NCBI GenBank assembly: GCA_937927975.1
Contig: CALEZT010000173.1
Coordinates: forward strand, 1 to 64,000
DNA: 64,000 bases
Reading direction: 5' to 3'
Origin: an uncultured Phycisphaerales bacterium
GTDB lineage: Bacteria > Planctomycetota > Phycisphaerae > Sedimentisphaerales > Anaerobacaceae
Shown here: in pieces, positions 45,942 to 54,565 of the stretch
Numbering within the stretch: position 1 is the first letter of the stretch
Layout: every line of letters begins with the position of its first letter
Made by a program: the position numbers and the translations under genes
Notes under the pieces: model-generated
What the model was told of the DNA's origin: nothing
Databases searched by the model: none
What the model saw: only the letters and a program-made list of their open reading frames with translations

Positions 45942-48341
45942 GTGCACAGCAGACGTACGATCGATGTAGGGCAGTGGCTGGGCGACTGGGTGGTCCGGCG
46001 TCGGTGGGCGGTGATCCTGTCGACTCTCGTCATTACATGCGCTCTGGCGGCGGGGATCCAGGACCTGCGGATCTGCAACGACACGCGCGTGTTCTTTGGC
46101 GAAGAGAACCCCGACTACCTCGCTCTGAAGGCCCTGGAGCACGTCTACAGCCGGGAGCAGAGCGTTTTCTTCGTCGTCGCGCCGCACGATGGAAACGTCT
46201 TTACCCGTCGGACCCTGGCCGCGGTGACCGAGCTGACCGAGGCCGGCTGGCAGGTGCCTTTCTCGACCGTCGTCAACTCGATCACCAACTTTCAGTCCAC
46301 CCGTGCCGAGGGGGACGATCTGATCGTCGAGGATCTCGTCCCCGATCCCTGCGGCCTGTCGGATCTCGACATGGAGAGGATTCGCGCCAAGGCCCTGGTG
46401 CAGAAGACGTTGATCGACATGCTCCTGTCCCGCACCGGCCATGTGACAGGCGTGCACATCGGTTTCACGGCGCCCGAGGACCGACCGCCTTCCACTCCTG
46501 AGATCGCCCGCTACGTTCGCGGGATGGCCGCCGAGTTTCGCACGCGGTATCCCGACATCGATTTCCACGTGACCGGTTCGGTCATGATCGACGACGCCTT
46601 CGCCAGCGCCAGCCGGCGGGACCTGCTGACGCTGGTTCCGATCTCCTTCGTGGTCGTGACGATCCTGGTCGGCATTTCCCTTCGGTCCTTCTATGGGACT
46701 CTTGCCGCGGTGGTCGTTACGGCGATGTCGATGGTCTCGGCCCTGGGGCTGATCGGATGGACCGGCATGTCGCTCAACGCGGTGTCCGTCGGCGCCCCGG
46801 CGCTGATGCTCACGCTGGCGGTCGCGGACAACATCCACATCCTGACGACGATGTTCCATTACGCCCGTCAGGGCTTGTCCAGACACCAGGCGGTCGCCAA
46901 GTCGCTCCAGGTGAACCTCAAGGCGGTCTTTCTCACGAGCATCACGACGATCCTGGGCTTTCTCACGATGAACTTCTCCGAGTCGCCGCCGCTGAAGGAC
47001 CTGGGCAACCTCGTCGGCATCGGCGTCACGATCGACCTGGTCAACTCGATCCTGCTGCTGCCGGCGCTGATCGCGGTGTTGCCGGTGACGGCGCGACGGG
47101 CGGGAAAAAGGGGACATTCTACTTTTTCGGCGTTCCCATTTTTCGCGGCGTGCTCCGCAGGCGAAAAAGTAGAATGTCCCCTTTCTCCGCCCAATCTGGA
47201 CCGACTGGCGGACTTCGTCATCCGCCGGCGGCGTCTGCTGCTGATCTCGATGCTCGTCGTGGCCGCGGTGTGCAGCGTCGGCATCCTGGGCATCGAGCTG
47301 GACGACAATTTCCTGATGTACTTCGACCACAGTTTCGAATTCCGTCGGGCGACGGACTTCATGATCGCCAATCTGCGGGGCTGGGACGTGATCGAGTATT
47401 CCCTGAATTCCGGGCAGTCCGGCGGCGTCCTGGACCCCGAGTATCTGGCGACGGTGGACCGGTTCGCCAACTGGTATCGCCAACAGCCCAAGGTCGTTCA
47501 CGTGATGACGATCGTCGACACCATCAAGCGGCTCAACCAGGACATGCACGGCGGCGACGAGGCCTTCTACCGCATCCCCGAACGACGGGATCTGGCGGCC
47601 CAGTACCTGCTTCTGTACGAGATGTCTCTTCCCGTGGGCCGGGACCTCAACAGCCAGATCGACGTCGACAAGTCGGCCTCGCGGTTCCTCGTGAACTTCC
47701 AGAGCATGAAGGCCAGCGAGTTGCGAAGGATGGACGAGGCCGCCGGGCAGTGGCTGATCGCGAACGCACCGGCCTCCATGCAGGGGCCCGGCACGGGACT
47801 GTCCCTGGCCTGGGCCCACATCACCCAGCGGAACATCGTCGCCATGCTCCTGGGGGCCCTCTGCGAGATCCTGACGATCACCTTCCTGATGATCTTCGTG
47901 CTGCCAAGTCTCAAATTCGTGGCTTTGTTTCTGATCCCCAACCTTCTGCCGCCGTTCATCGCCTTCGGGATCTGGGGCGCGACGAAAGGGCAGTTCGGAC
48001 TTGCGTTGTCGGTCGTCGTCGCCATGACCCTGGGCATTATCGTCGACGACACGATCCATTTCTTCGTCAAGTACTTCCGGGCCCGCACGGTGGACGGATT
48101 GACGCCCGAGCAGGCGGTCCGCGCGGCTTTCGAGACGGTGGGCTCGGCCATCGGGATCACGACGATCGTTCTGATCGCGGGGTTCCTGGTCATGAGCGTG
48201 TCGAACTACCGGATGAACGCGGAGATGGGGACGATGTGCGCGATGGTGATCGGGTTGGCCTTGGTGGTGGACTTCTTCCTCTCTCCGAGTTTGTTGATGA
48301 AATTCGACCGCCCGACGGGTAAGCTCAAGGACAAAGTCTGA
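45942..48341 (+). CDS. MMPL/RND-family transporter with an in-frame palindromic insert
   Basis: A 799-residue inner-membrane protein of the RND superfamily, MMPL branch, probably twelve membrane spans in two halves. Each half has a large periplasmic loop after its first span (GIQDLRICNDTRVFFGEENP in the first) and charged motifs: VADNIHILTTMFHYAR in the first half and IIVDDTIHFFVKYFRAR in the second, the latter near-canonical for MMPL proteins. These export lipids or hydrophobic molecules with proton force; hopanoid-associated HpnN is a related type. The start is a GTG at 45942 with GAGG 5 bases upstream. Residues about 388-418 between the halves are encoded by a palindromic repeat (47107-47184). 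The LolA-like gene starts 3 bp after the stop. Confidence 0.85.
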   Translation: MHSRRTIDVGQWLGDWVVRRRWAVILSTLVITCALAAGIQDLRICNDTRVFFGEENPDYLALKALEHVYSREQSVFFVVAPHDGNVFTRRTLAAVTELTEAGWQVPFSTVVNSITNFQSTRAEGDDLIVEDLVPDPCGLSDLDMERIRAKALVQKTLIDMLLSRTGHVTGVHIGFTAPEDRPPSTPEIARYVRGMAAEFRTRYPDIDFHVTGSVMIDDAFASASRRDLLTLVPISFVVVTILVGISLRSFYGTLAAVVVTAMSMVSALGLIGWTGMSLNAVSVGAPALMLTLAVADNIHILTTMFHYARQGLSRHQAVAKSLQVNLKAVFLTSITTILGFLTMNFSESPPLKDLGNLVGIGVTIDLVNSILLLPALIAVLPVTARRAGKRGHSTFSAFPFFAACSAGEKVECPLSPPNLDRLADFVIRRRRLLLISMLVVAAVCSVGILGIELDDNFLMYFDHSFEFRRATDFMIANLRGWDVIEYSLNSGQSGGVLDPEYLATVDRFANWYRQQPKVVHVMTIVDTIKRLNQDMHGGDEAFYRIPERRDLAAQYLLLYEMSLPVGRDLNSQIDVDKSASRFLVNFQSMKASELRRMDEAAGQWLIANAPASMQGPGTGLSLAWAHITQRNIVAMLLGALCEILTITFLMIFVLPSLKFVALFLIPNLLPPFIAFGIWGATKGQFGLALSVVVAMTLGIIVDDTIHFFVKYFRARTVDGLTPEQAVRAAFETVGSAIGITTIVLIAGFLVMSVSNYRMNAEMGTMCAMVIGLALVVDFFLSPSLLMKFDRPTGKLKDKV
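47107..47184. repeat. Palindromic repeat inside the MMPL coding region
   Basis: A perfect 23-bp inverted repeat: 47107-47129 (starting AAAGGGGACATTCTAC) and 47162-47184 (its complement), with a 32-base loop. It keeps the frame and encodes part of the linker between the two MMPL halves, including the non-transporter-like strings KRGHSTFSAFPFF and GEKVECPLS. The sequence class (GGGGACATTCTACTTTTTC) is familiar from dispersed palindromes of environmental bacteria. Confidence 0.8.
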
Positions 48342-48344
48342 TTC

Positions 48345-49163
48345 ATGATGATTGGACAGGGACGGATGCATCGGATGGCAAGAATGCTCACTATGGCGAT
48401 GGTCGTGGCGATCGCGGCCTCTGTTCCGTGCGCGGGCCAGACCGCGGAGGAGAAGGGGCTCGCAATCGTCAGGGAGGCCGAGCGACGGTTCAATGGATAT
48501 GGGGATTCCACGTCGAACCTTCGCATGATCCTTCGCAACAAGCAGGGGCAGACCAGCGAGCGGACCCTTCGGATTCGCACGATGGAGATGCCCAACGACG
48601 GAGACCGCAGCCTGAGCATCTTCGACAGCCCGGCCGACGTCAAGGGCACGGTCCTGCTGACGCACACGCACAAGAACCAGCCGGACGATCAGTGGTTGTA
48701 TCTGCCAGCGCTGGAGCGGGTCAAACGCATCGCGGCCCAGAACAAGTCCGGTTCGTTCATGGGCAGCGAGTTCTCCTATGAGGACATCGCGACGCAGGCG
48801 ATCGAGAAATATTCGCACACGTGGCTGCGGGACGAGGTCTTTCAGGAGCTGAATTGCCACGTGATCGAGCGTCGTCCGCTGGACAGGCAGAACTCCGGCT
48901 ACACCCGGCTGCTCGTCTGGATGGACACAGAGCACCTGCGCATGCTCAAGGTCGAGTATTACGACCGCAAGAACGCGCTGCTCAAGACCCTCGCGTTCAA
49001 GGACTATCGCCTGTACCAGGACCGATTCTGGCGTCCCCACGACATGAACATGATGAACCACCAGACCGGCAAGAGCAGCCAACTGTTCTGGTCCGACTAC
49101 ACCTTCCGCGCGGGGCTCAATGAGAACGACTTCAACCAGCACAATTTGACTCGAATCAGGTGA
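48345..49163 (+). CDS. LolA-like outer-membrane lipoprotein-sorting-type protein
   Basis: A 272-residue exported protein of the LolA-like PF17131 type. It has a signal peptide (hydrophobic core MLTMAMVVAIAASVPCAG) followed by a half-barrel pattern: MILRNKQGQTSERTLRIR, LTHTHKNQPDDQWLYLPALE, GSFMGSEFSYEDI and HDMNMMNHQTGKSSQLFWSD. Members are often encoded beside MMPL transporters and are thought to carry lipids across the periplasm. The start is uncertain: ATG at 48345, 48348, 48366 or 48375 would all keep the signal; I give the first one. It starts 3 bp after the transporter and its stop is followed within 5 bp by the next start, so the genes are co-transcribed. The molecule carried is unknown. 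Confidence 0.8.
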   Translation: MMIGQGRMHRMARMLTMAMVVAIAASVPCAGQTAEEKGLAIVREAERRFNGYGDSTSNLRMILRNKQGQTSERTLRIRTMEMPNDGDRSLSIFDSPADVKGTVLLTHTHKNQPDDQWLYLPALERVKRIAAQNKSGSFMGSEFSYEDIATQAIEKYSHTWLRDEVFQELNCHVIERRPLDRQNSGYTRLLVWMDTEHLRMLKVEYYDRKNALLKTLAFKDYRLYQDRFWRPHDMNMMNHQTGKSSQLFWSDYTFRAGLNENDFNQHNLTRIR

Positions 49164-49168
49164 GACGC

Positions 49169-50476
49169 ATGCACGCACGTACGCTCGTTGTTTTGGGGGT
49201 TTTGGCGGTCGCAGCCTGCCCATGGCGGATGGTCGTGGGCGAAGAGTCGCAGTCGCCGACCGTCAGCCCGCGAATGGACGCTCCCAACGAACCGAAGGAA
49301 CCCAACGAGGCCGGTCCCGCCAAAGGCGGTCGCAGCGGACTCACCGGGTACGTCGCAGCCGAGGGGCGGTTGTTCTTCAACGATCCGCTGTATCCCGGCC
49401 AGGAAGACCACAACGGCTCGCTGGCCGCCCAGCCGGAATACTACTATCAATGGGACAACGGAGGGCTCTTCACGTTCACTCCGTTCGTGCGGATCGACAG
49501 CGCCGATTCCGAGCGAACGCATTGGGATATCCGCGAGCTGTACTATCTCTACACGCAGGACTGGTGGTCTTTGCGGTTCGGCATGGCCCGCGTCTTCTGG
49601 GGCGCGACCGAATTCGTTCATCTGGTGGACGTCATCAACCAGACCGACCTCGTCGAGCACATCGACGGCGAAGACAAGCTCGGCCAGCCCATGCTTCAGT
49701 TCTCCTCGTCCGTGAGCTGGGGCGCGCTGGACATCTTCATCCTCCCCTATTTCCGCGAACGGACTTTCCCCGGCAGGGATGGACGTTTGCGTCCGTCGCT
49801 TGTGATCGACACCGACCATCCGATCTACGAGAGCCGCGACAAGGAGCGAGCGATGGACCTGGCCGTCCGGTACCGCCGGACACTGGGGGACCTGGATCTT
49901 GGCGCGTACGTTTTCATGGGGACCAACCGCGATCCGCTGCTGGCCCCGGCGGATTTCCTCGATCCCAACGACACCGCCAATCCCCGGCTGATCCCGTTCT
50001 ATGAGCGGACGACCCAACTCGGGCTCGACGCCACCTGGGCCAGAGGCAACTGGCTCTGGAAGCTCGAAACCCGCTATCGAGACGGGTATCTCGACCCCTA
50101 TTTCGCCGCCACCGGAGGCCTGGAGTACACCTTCTATGGATTCGCGGGCGGCAAGTCCGACGTGGGCCTGGTGGCCGAGTACGTGTACGACCAGCGCGGC
50201 GACGATCCCGAAATGACCTCGATCTTCGACGACGATGTCTTTCTGGGCTTGCGTCTGGCGCCCAACGACCTGGCGGGCACGCAGGTGCTGGTGGGCTTCA
50301 TGCAGGACGTCAGCGACGCGGAGAACGCCCTGAGCATCGAGGCGAGCCGACGCTTCGGGAACCACTGGCGTCTGAGTCTCGACGTGTGGTTCTTCCTCAA
50401 CGCCCCGAAGGACAACGTCATCTATTATCTTCGAGACGACGATTTCGTCAGGCTGGAGCTGGCGTACTATTTCTGA
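49169..50476 (+). CDS. Outer-membrane beta-barrel protein of the exporter cluster
   Basis: A 435-residue exported protein. After a signal peptide (HARTLVVLGVLAVAAC) and a proline/asparagine-rich linker it shows many short amphipathic beta strands (WDIRELYYLYTQDWWSLRFG, LDLGAYVFMG, LWKLETRYRDGYLD, EYTFYGFAG) and ends in ELAYYF, a C-terminal aromatic typical of outer-membrane barrels. The size and strand pattern resemble DUF1302-type or alginate-export-like barrels that accompany MMPL and LolA-like genes, but I cannot assign a family firmly. It probably completes the export path in the outer membrane. I chose the ATG at 49169 because AGGTGAG ends just upstream; a GTG at 49160 overlapping the previous stop is the alternative. 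The glycosyltransferase gene starts 22 bp later. Confidence 0.72.
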   Translation: MHARTLVVLGVLAVAACPWRMVVGEESQSPTVSPRMDAPNEPKEPNEAGPAKGGRSGLTGYVAAEGRLFFNDPLYPGQEDHNGSLAAQPEYYYQWDNGGLFTFTPFVRIDSADSERTHWDIRELYYLYTQDWWSLRFGMARVFWGATEFVHLVDVINQTDLVEHIDGEDKLGQPMLQFSSSVSWGALDIFILPYFRERTFPGRDGRLRPSLVIDTDHPIYESRDKERAMDLAVRYRRTLGDLDLGAYVFMGTNRDPLLAPADFLDPNDTANPRLIPFYERTTQLGLDATWARGNWLWKLETRYRDGYLDPYFAATGGLEYTFYGFAGGKSDVGLVAEYVYDQRGDDPEMTSIFDDDVFLGLRLAPNDLAGTQVLVGFMQDVSDAENALSIEASRRFGNHWRLSLDVWFFLNAPKDNVIYYLRDDDFVRLELAYYF

Positions 50477-50498
50477 TCCAGCAAACGGGGTGAATCGC

Positions 50499-51775
50499 AT
50501 GATTGGGAACATGGGTGCGATGTTTGCGTGGGTGCTGTCGGTCTTGGTTGTCTTGCTGGCTTTCGGCCAGTTTCTGCAGGCTCTCCTGTTTCTTGTGCGT
50601 ACGCGGGGAAAGCACCCGACGGACGCCGGAAACGATCCTCCGAAGGCCGCCATTCTGCTGTCGTTGCGCGGCGCGGACCCCGGACTAGCCGCAGGTCTCA
50701 AGGGGTTCCTGCGGCAGGACTATCCGAATTACGAACTTCGCATCGTGGTCGACAGCGAGACTGATCCGGCGTGGGACCTGGTGCATGCGGTGGTTCGCGA
50801 AACGGGAGCGACGAACGTCCGCATCCGCACGCTCAGGGAACGTCCTGGCCAGTGCAGTCTGCACTGTGCGTCGCTCATCCAGCTAGCCCGCGAATTGGAT
50901 GAATCGATCCAACTGTTCGCCTTGGCCGATGGCGACGTGGTCGCTCACCCGGCTTGGCTGCGGGAACTCCTGACCCCCATCATTCGGGGTCAAGTGGACG
51001 CCACAACCGGGCACCGCTGGTTTGCGCCCGTGCAGGGGCAATTCGGCTCGATCGTCCGATACGCCTGGAACGCGGCCTGCGTCGTTGCGCTGCATTTCTC
51101 CGGGATTCTCTGGGGGGGACTTTCGCAGGCAGAACAATCGACCTGCGTCGGTCTGGCTTGATCGACAAGTGGAACCGGGCGCTGGCCGTGGATGCCCCGA
51201 TCAACGAATGCTGGCGGCAACTCGGGCTGCGCGTCGAGTTCATTCCCTCCCTGATGATGATCAATCGCGAGGAATGCTCGCTTGGTTCTGCGTTCGCATT
51301 CGTTTGCCGACAACTGCTCTGGACCCGGCTCTATCAGCCCAGGCTGTTCTGGGGGATGATCGTGCTCCATGCGTTTGCCGCGTCGGGTATGTTGCTGGGA
51401 ACGTTCGGATCGATGCTTTACGCCGTGGCGACGGGGGCCTTTTCTGTCGCCGCAGTAGCGCTCGGGGCCCTGGTGTTCTATTCGGCAGCCATGGTTCTAT
51501 CGTTGATGCTGCTTGAAGCGCGGGTCCGCGGCGCCGCCGATCGGGCGGATGGGCCCGTTTGGCGTCTCTTGCCCAGCGTACTGTCAAGAATCGTTGCCGC
51601 CGTCTTTGCGGCGCAGATCGTGCACTTGTTGGCAACGGCATGCGTCCTGGCCACACGGAAGGTGCGATGGCGAGGCGTGGTCTACGAGATCCGGTCCCCG
51701 TTTGACGTTCGCAAGGTCGAGGATCGTATGCTTTGCCGGTCCGACCAGCCGGCCGAACCGAACCAGTCGCTCTGA
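50499..51775 (+). pseudogene. Family-2 glycosyltransferase with a frameshift in a G run
   Basis: A family-2 glycosyltransferase (ceramide-glucosyltransferase-like) split into two frames. The first part (50499-51161) has an N-terminal membrane span and the motifs ILLSLRGADPG, YELRIVVDSETDPAW and LADGDVVAHPAWL (DxD-type). It ends at a TGA shortly after the G run at 51112-51118. The second frame continues the family alignment (LRRSGLIDKWNRALAVDAP, FIPSLMMINREECSLG, then four membrane segments) to 51775. The paralogue at 51800-53053 reads through this point, so one base is missing (7 G instead of 8), or a -1 slip on GGGGGGA restores the protein. The usual E-D motif seen in the paralogue (LCEDTML) is changed (LAVDAPI). 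It follows the barrel gene by 22 bp. Confidence 0.75.
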
Positions 51776-51799
51776 CGCCGCCGCGGCTTTGGCGTCCGC

Positions 51800-53053
51800 C
51801 TACAAGGAGCCGGACGCCGATCGGACGTCCTTGCCATACGGCTTGTACTCGACCATTCGGATCTTCGCAGGTCGCTCGATACGATACCGGATGCCTCGCC
51901 AGTCCACGATCCGCAGGAACATCGCAGAGACCAACGCTGCGGCGTACACCCCTTGAGTCATCGCCATCGCGGCAAAGGTCCGCAGAATGTCCGCGGCTCC
52001 CATGCCCGGCAGGGATTCTCCCCGCGATCTCGTGCTGTGCCGCACCCCGCTTTCGATGGCGGCCAACAATGCGATCATCAGCAGCCAGTACAGCCCCATG
52101 CCGGCGGCGATCCATGCGACGGCCTGGCCATTTCCCAGGAAGGCTGCGGCTCCAAGGGCGACGAGGCCCGCCGATTGAGCGATGCCCGTCGCCAGACCGT
52201 GTCCCACCACGAGCGCCCACGCGGGATGATACAGACGCGCGGTGAGCAGTTGCCGACGGACCCAGCGGTAGAAACCTCCCAGATCGCATTCCTCGCGATT
52301 GACCATCATCAGCGAGGGCACGAACGCCACGCGATACCCCATCGGCTTCAGGACGGCATACAGCATGGTGTCCTCGCACAAGGCGTTGCCCCATCGCTTC
52401 AGCAGGTCGGATCGGCGGACGACCTCCAGCTTCATCGCCAGAGTCCCTCCCCAGGGGATTCGAAAGCAGTACATCTGCACGATCGCAGCAGCGTTCCACA
52501 GCCGTCGGATCAGGCTGCCCCAGGACGGTGCGTTTGGGACGTACCAGCGATTGCCGGTCGCGGCGGCGACGTGCTCTTCCGCCAGCGGGGCCACCAGTTC
52601 GCCCAGCCAGGTGCGATGAGCAATCGTATCGGCGTCCAGCAGGGCGATGGCTTCATAGGAATCATCGAGTTCGGAAATCGCCTGCAACAGGCTGCTGCAT
52701 TTGAGACTGCACGTCGCGCCAGGGGCGCCCAGCGGTTTCATCCGGACGTTGCAGGCGTCGAACGCCGCGAGGGTTTGTTCCGCAATCGCCCAGGCCGGGT
52801 CTTCGCGGCTGTCCACCACGATGTGCAGATCATAGTCGGGATAATCCTGGTTCAAAATGGCCTTCAGGCAGGCGGGAAGAAACGGATCGGGCCCTCGCAG
52901 GCACAGAATCACCGCGGTTTTCGGGCAGAAGTCACTTCCTGCCAGGCGGGGGGAGGATCGCTTGAGGACCCTGGCGAATCGCCATGCCAGGACCGCCTGA
53001 CCGACCGCCAGTCCCAGCAGGATACAGAACATCGCGATGGCCCATGTCGTCAT
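51800..53053 (-). CDS. Family-2 glycosyltransferase (ceramide-glucosyltransferase-like)
   Basis: A 417-residue membrane glycosyltransferase of family GT2/GT21 type. It has an N-terminal membrane span, ILCLRGPDPFLPACL, DYDLHIVVDSREDPAW, the DxD site ALLDADTIAHRTWL, the GNRWYVP region and CEDTMLYAVLKPMG, then FVPSLMMVNREECDLG with the distal RRQLLTARLYHPAW segment and several C-terminal membrane spans. Such enzymes transfer a sugar from a nucleotide donor to a lipid acceptor at the inner membrane. The sequence is clearly paralogous to the frameshifted gene that faces it, 24 bp away, and this copy is intact. The SDR gene lies 27 bp upstream on the same strand. The acceptor lipid is not determined; HpnI-like hopanoid or ceramide-like glycosylation are options. 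Confidence 0.82.
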   Translation of the reverse strand: MTTWAIAMFCILLGLAVGQAVLAWRFARVLKRSSPRLAGSDFCPKTAVILCLRGPDPFLPACLKAILNQDYPDYDLHIVVDSREDPAWAIAEQTLAAFDACNVRMKPLGAPGATCSLKCSSLLQAISELDDSYEAIALLDADTIAHRTWLGELVAPLAEEHVAAATGNRWYVPNAPSWGSLIRRLWNAAAIVQMYCFRIPWGGTLAMKLEVVRRSDLLKRWGNALCEDTMLYAVLKPMGYRVAFVPSLMMVNREECDLGGFYRWVRRQLLTARLYHPAWALVVGHGLATGIAQSAGLVALGAAAFLGNGQAVAWIAAGMGLYWLLMIALLAAIESGVRHSTRSRGESLPGMGAADILRTFAAMAMTQGVYAAALVSAMFLRIVDWRGIRYRIERPAKIRMVEYKPYGKDVRSASGSL

Positions 53054-53080
53054 AGTCCCGCTTTCGATGCGCCTGGAGCC

Positions 53081-54268
53081 TCACCCGTTTTCCGGCGTCA
53101 CCACGCTTTGCAGCAGCGTCTCCAGAACGCACGGACGCTTCCCATTGCCGCCGATCGGCGTTCTCGTGTGCCGCCCGAAATTCGTGCGAATGGCGAACTT
53201 GGCCATCCGCAGGAGCATCTCATAGTCCACCGTCGGGCAGGGCAGGTGGGCCGTCGCGGAGACGGTGTTCGTGCGGTCGAACTGCGGATCATCCCGCCAA
53301 TAGGCGCGGTAAATCCCGGCTTGTCCCCGGAACAATTCGACAAACCACTGGGCATCGCGCCTCGTCGGGTCCGAGGGGTCCGCCAGGGACGAGCACCGCT
53401 CGACCGCGTGCTGAATCGCCCGACTCCAGACCGCCACAGGCGTCGATTCGGCTGCGGTCAGGTGATAGGTCCTGCCGTGATGCTCAGGCCGGCCCAGCAG
53501 GTTGGTGATCGCAGACGAGACCCAATCCACCGGGACATAGTCCTTTCGCTCGTGCCCGTCCATGTGGAACGCCTCCATCAGCAGGTCCGCGGTGATCGAG
53601 CCGAGCACCATCTGGCTGGCGAGGGTGTGGGCCAGTCGCACCATGGCGTAGAAGCCGTGGAAGGTGGAGGAGTATCCGGTCTGCGAATCGCCCACAATGA
53701 TGGAGGGTCGATAGATCGTCGCAGGCTGTTCCAGGCGGGCCGAACGGACCAGTTTCTCCGCTTCGACCTTGCTTCGCTCGTAGTCGTTGCCCATTTCTTG
53801 CCCGACGTCGAGCTCCGCTTCGAGAATGCGCCCCTCGCGCAAGCCGCAGACGTAGGCGGTGGATATGTGATGGAACTGCTCGACCTTGCTTCGCCTGCAC
53901 AGTTCCAGGATATTTCGCGTGCCCTCGACGTTCGAGATCCAGGGCTCCCTCCGGCGGTCTGTGCCGTAGAACGTGAGCTTGGCCGCATTGTGGAGCACCG
54001 CCCGGCAGTGGCGGCCGATCCATCGTTCGTCCGATGCGTCAAGCCCCAGGTCGGGCCGGCATAGATCCCCCTCGAACACCACCGGTCGCGGCAGGGCCTT
54101 TCCCGTTTGATCTTCCCACCGAGTCAGCAGCGCGTCGATTCGCTGACGCGCGGATTCGCTGCCTGACGGTCGCACGAGCACCGCCAGACGATGACCTGCG
54201 AGGAGGCAATCCCGAAGTAAGTAACTACCCAGAAGACCGGCTGCGCCTGTCAGAAGGCAGTGGGCCAT
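53081..54268 (-). CDS. NAD(P)-dependent SDR, thioester-reductase/epimerase-like
   Basis: A 395-residue extended short-chain dehydrogenase. The nucleotide-binding motif TGAAGLLG lies at residues 7-14, Ser136 in HHISTAYV and the catalytic pair Tyr163/Lys167 in YERSK. The pattern (ARQRIDALLTRWEDQTG early, VVFEGDLCRPDLGLD, NVEGTRNILELC) resembles thioester reductase and fatty acyl-CoA reductase domains (male-sterility family) as well as sugar epimerases. A reduced fatty chain or an altered lipid-bound sugar would both suit the neighbouring glycosyltransferase. The start at 54268 is an ATG preceded by GGGAAA; the frame is open much further upstream without family character. It heads a two-gene minus-strand unit. 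Confidence 0.75.
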   Translation of the reverse strand: MAHCLLTGAAGLLGSYLLRDCLLAGHRLAVLVRPSGSESARQRIDALLTRWEDQTGKALPRPVVFEGDLCRPDLGLDASDERWIGRHCRAVLHNAAKLTFYGTDRRREPWISNVEGTRNILELCRRSKVEQFHHISTAYVCGLREGRILEAELDVGQEMGNDYERSKVEAEKLVRSARLEQPATIYRPSIIVGDSQTGYSSTFHGFYAMVRLAHTLASQMVLGSITADLLMEAFHMDGHERKDYVPVDWVSSAITNLLGRPEHHGRTYHLTAAESTPVAVWSRAIQHAVERCSSLADPSDPTRRDAQWFVELFRGQAGIYRAYWRDDPQFDRTNTVSATAHLPCPTVDYEMLLRMAKFAIRTNFGRHTRTPIGGNGKRPCVLETLLQSVVTPENG

Positions 54269-54565
54269 CGATGTTTCCCATTCAACGCACACACAAAAGA
54301 GGCCACTGACGGAGGCGTCTCCAGCAGGGCGTGTCCAGGCATCCGTTGCCCAAAAAGAAAGGCGGAGGGCACGTCCGGGACCGCGCGACACCGTCGGTCC
54401 ACGATGCGCCGGTATGGTAATCCGCAAGGCGGACTCTGTCAACTGCGATCGCAACCATCGGCGTGGATTGTCCGCCAGAGCGTTGCATCGAAGGGCGTGA
54501 TGCGATAGGATGGAGGGCGAACGTCGTGAGGTTTCGCGCATCCGGGTCTTCGGAAAGGGTATGAG

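Noticed and set aside
51112-51161. Programmed -1 frameshift as the default reading of the glycosyltransferase
   Set aside because: A slip site is present, but no downstream stimulatory structure is clear and the paralogue needs no shift; a one-base deletion or sequencing error is at least as likely, so I list it as a frameshifted gene.
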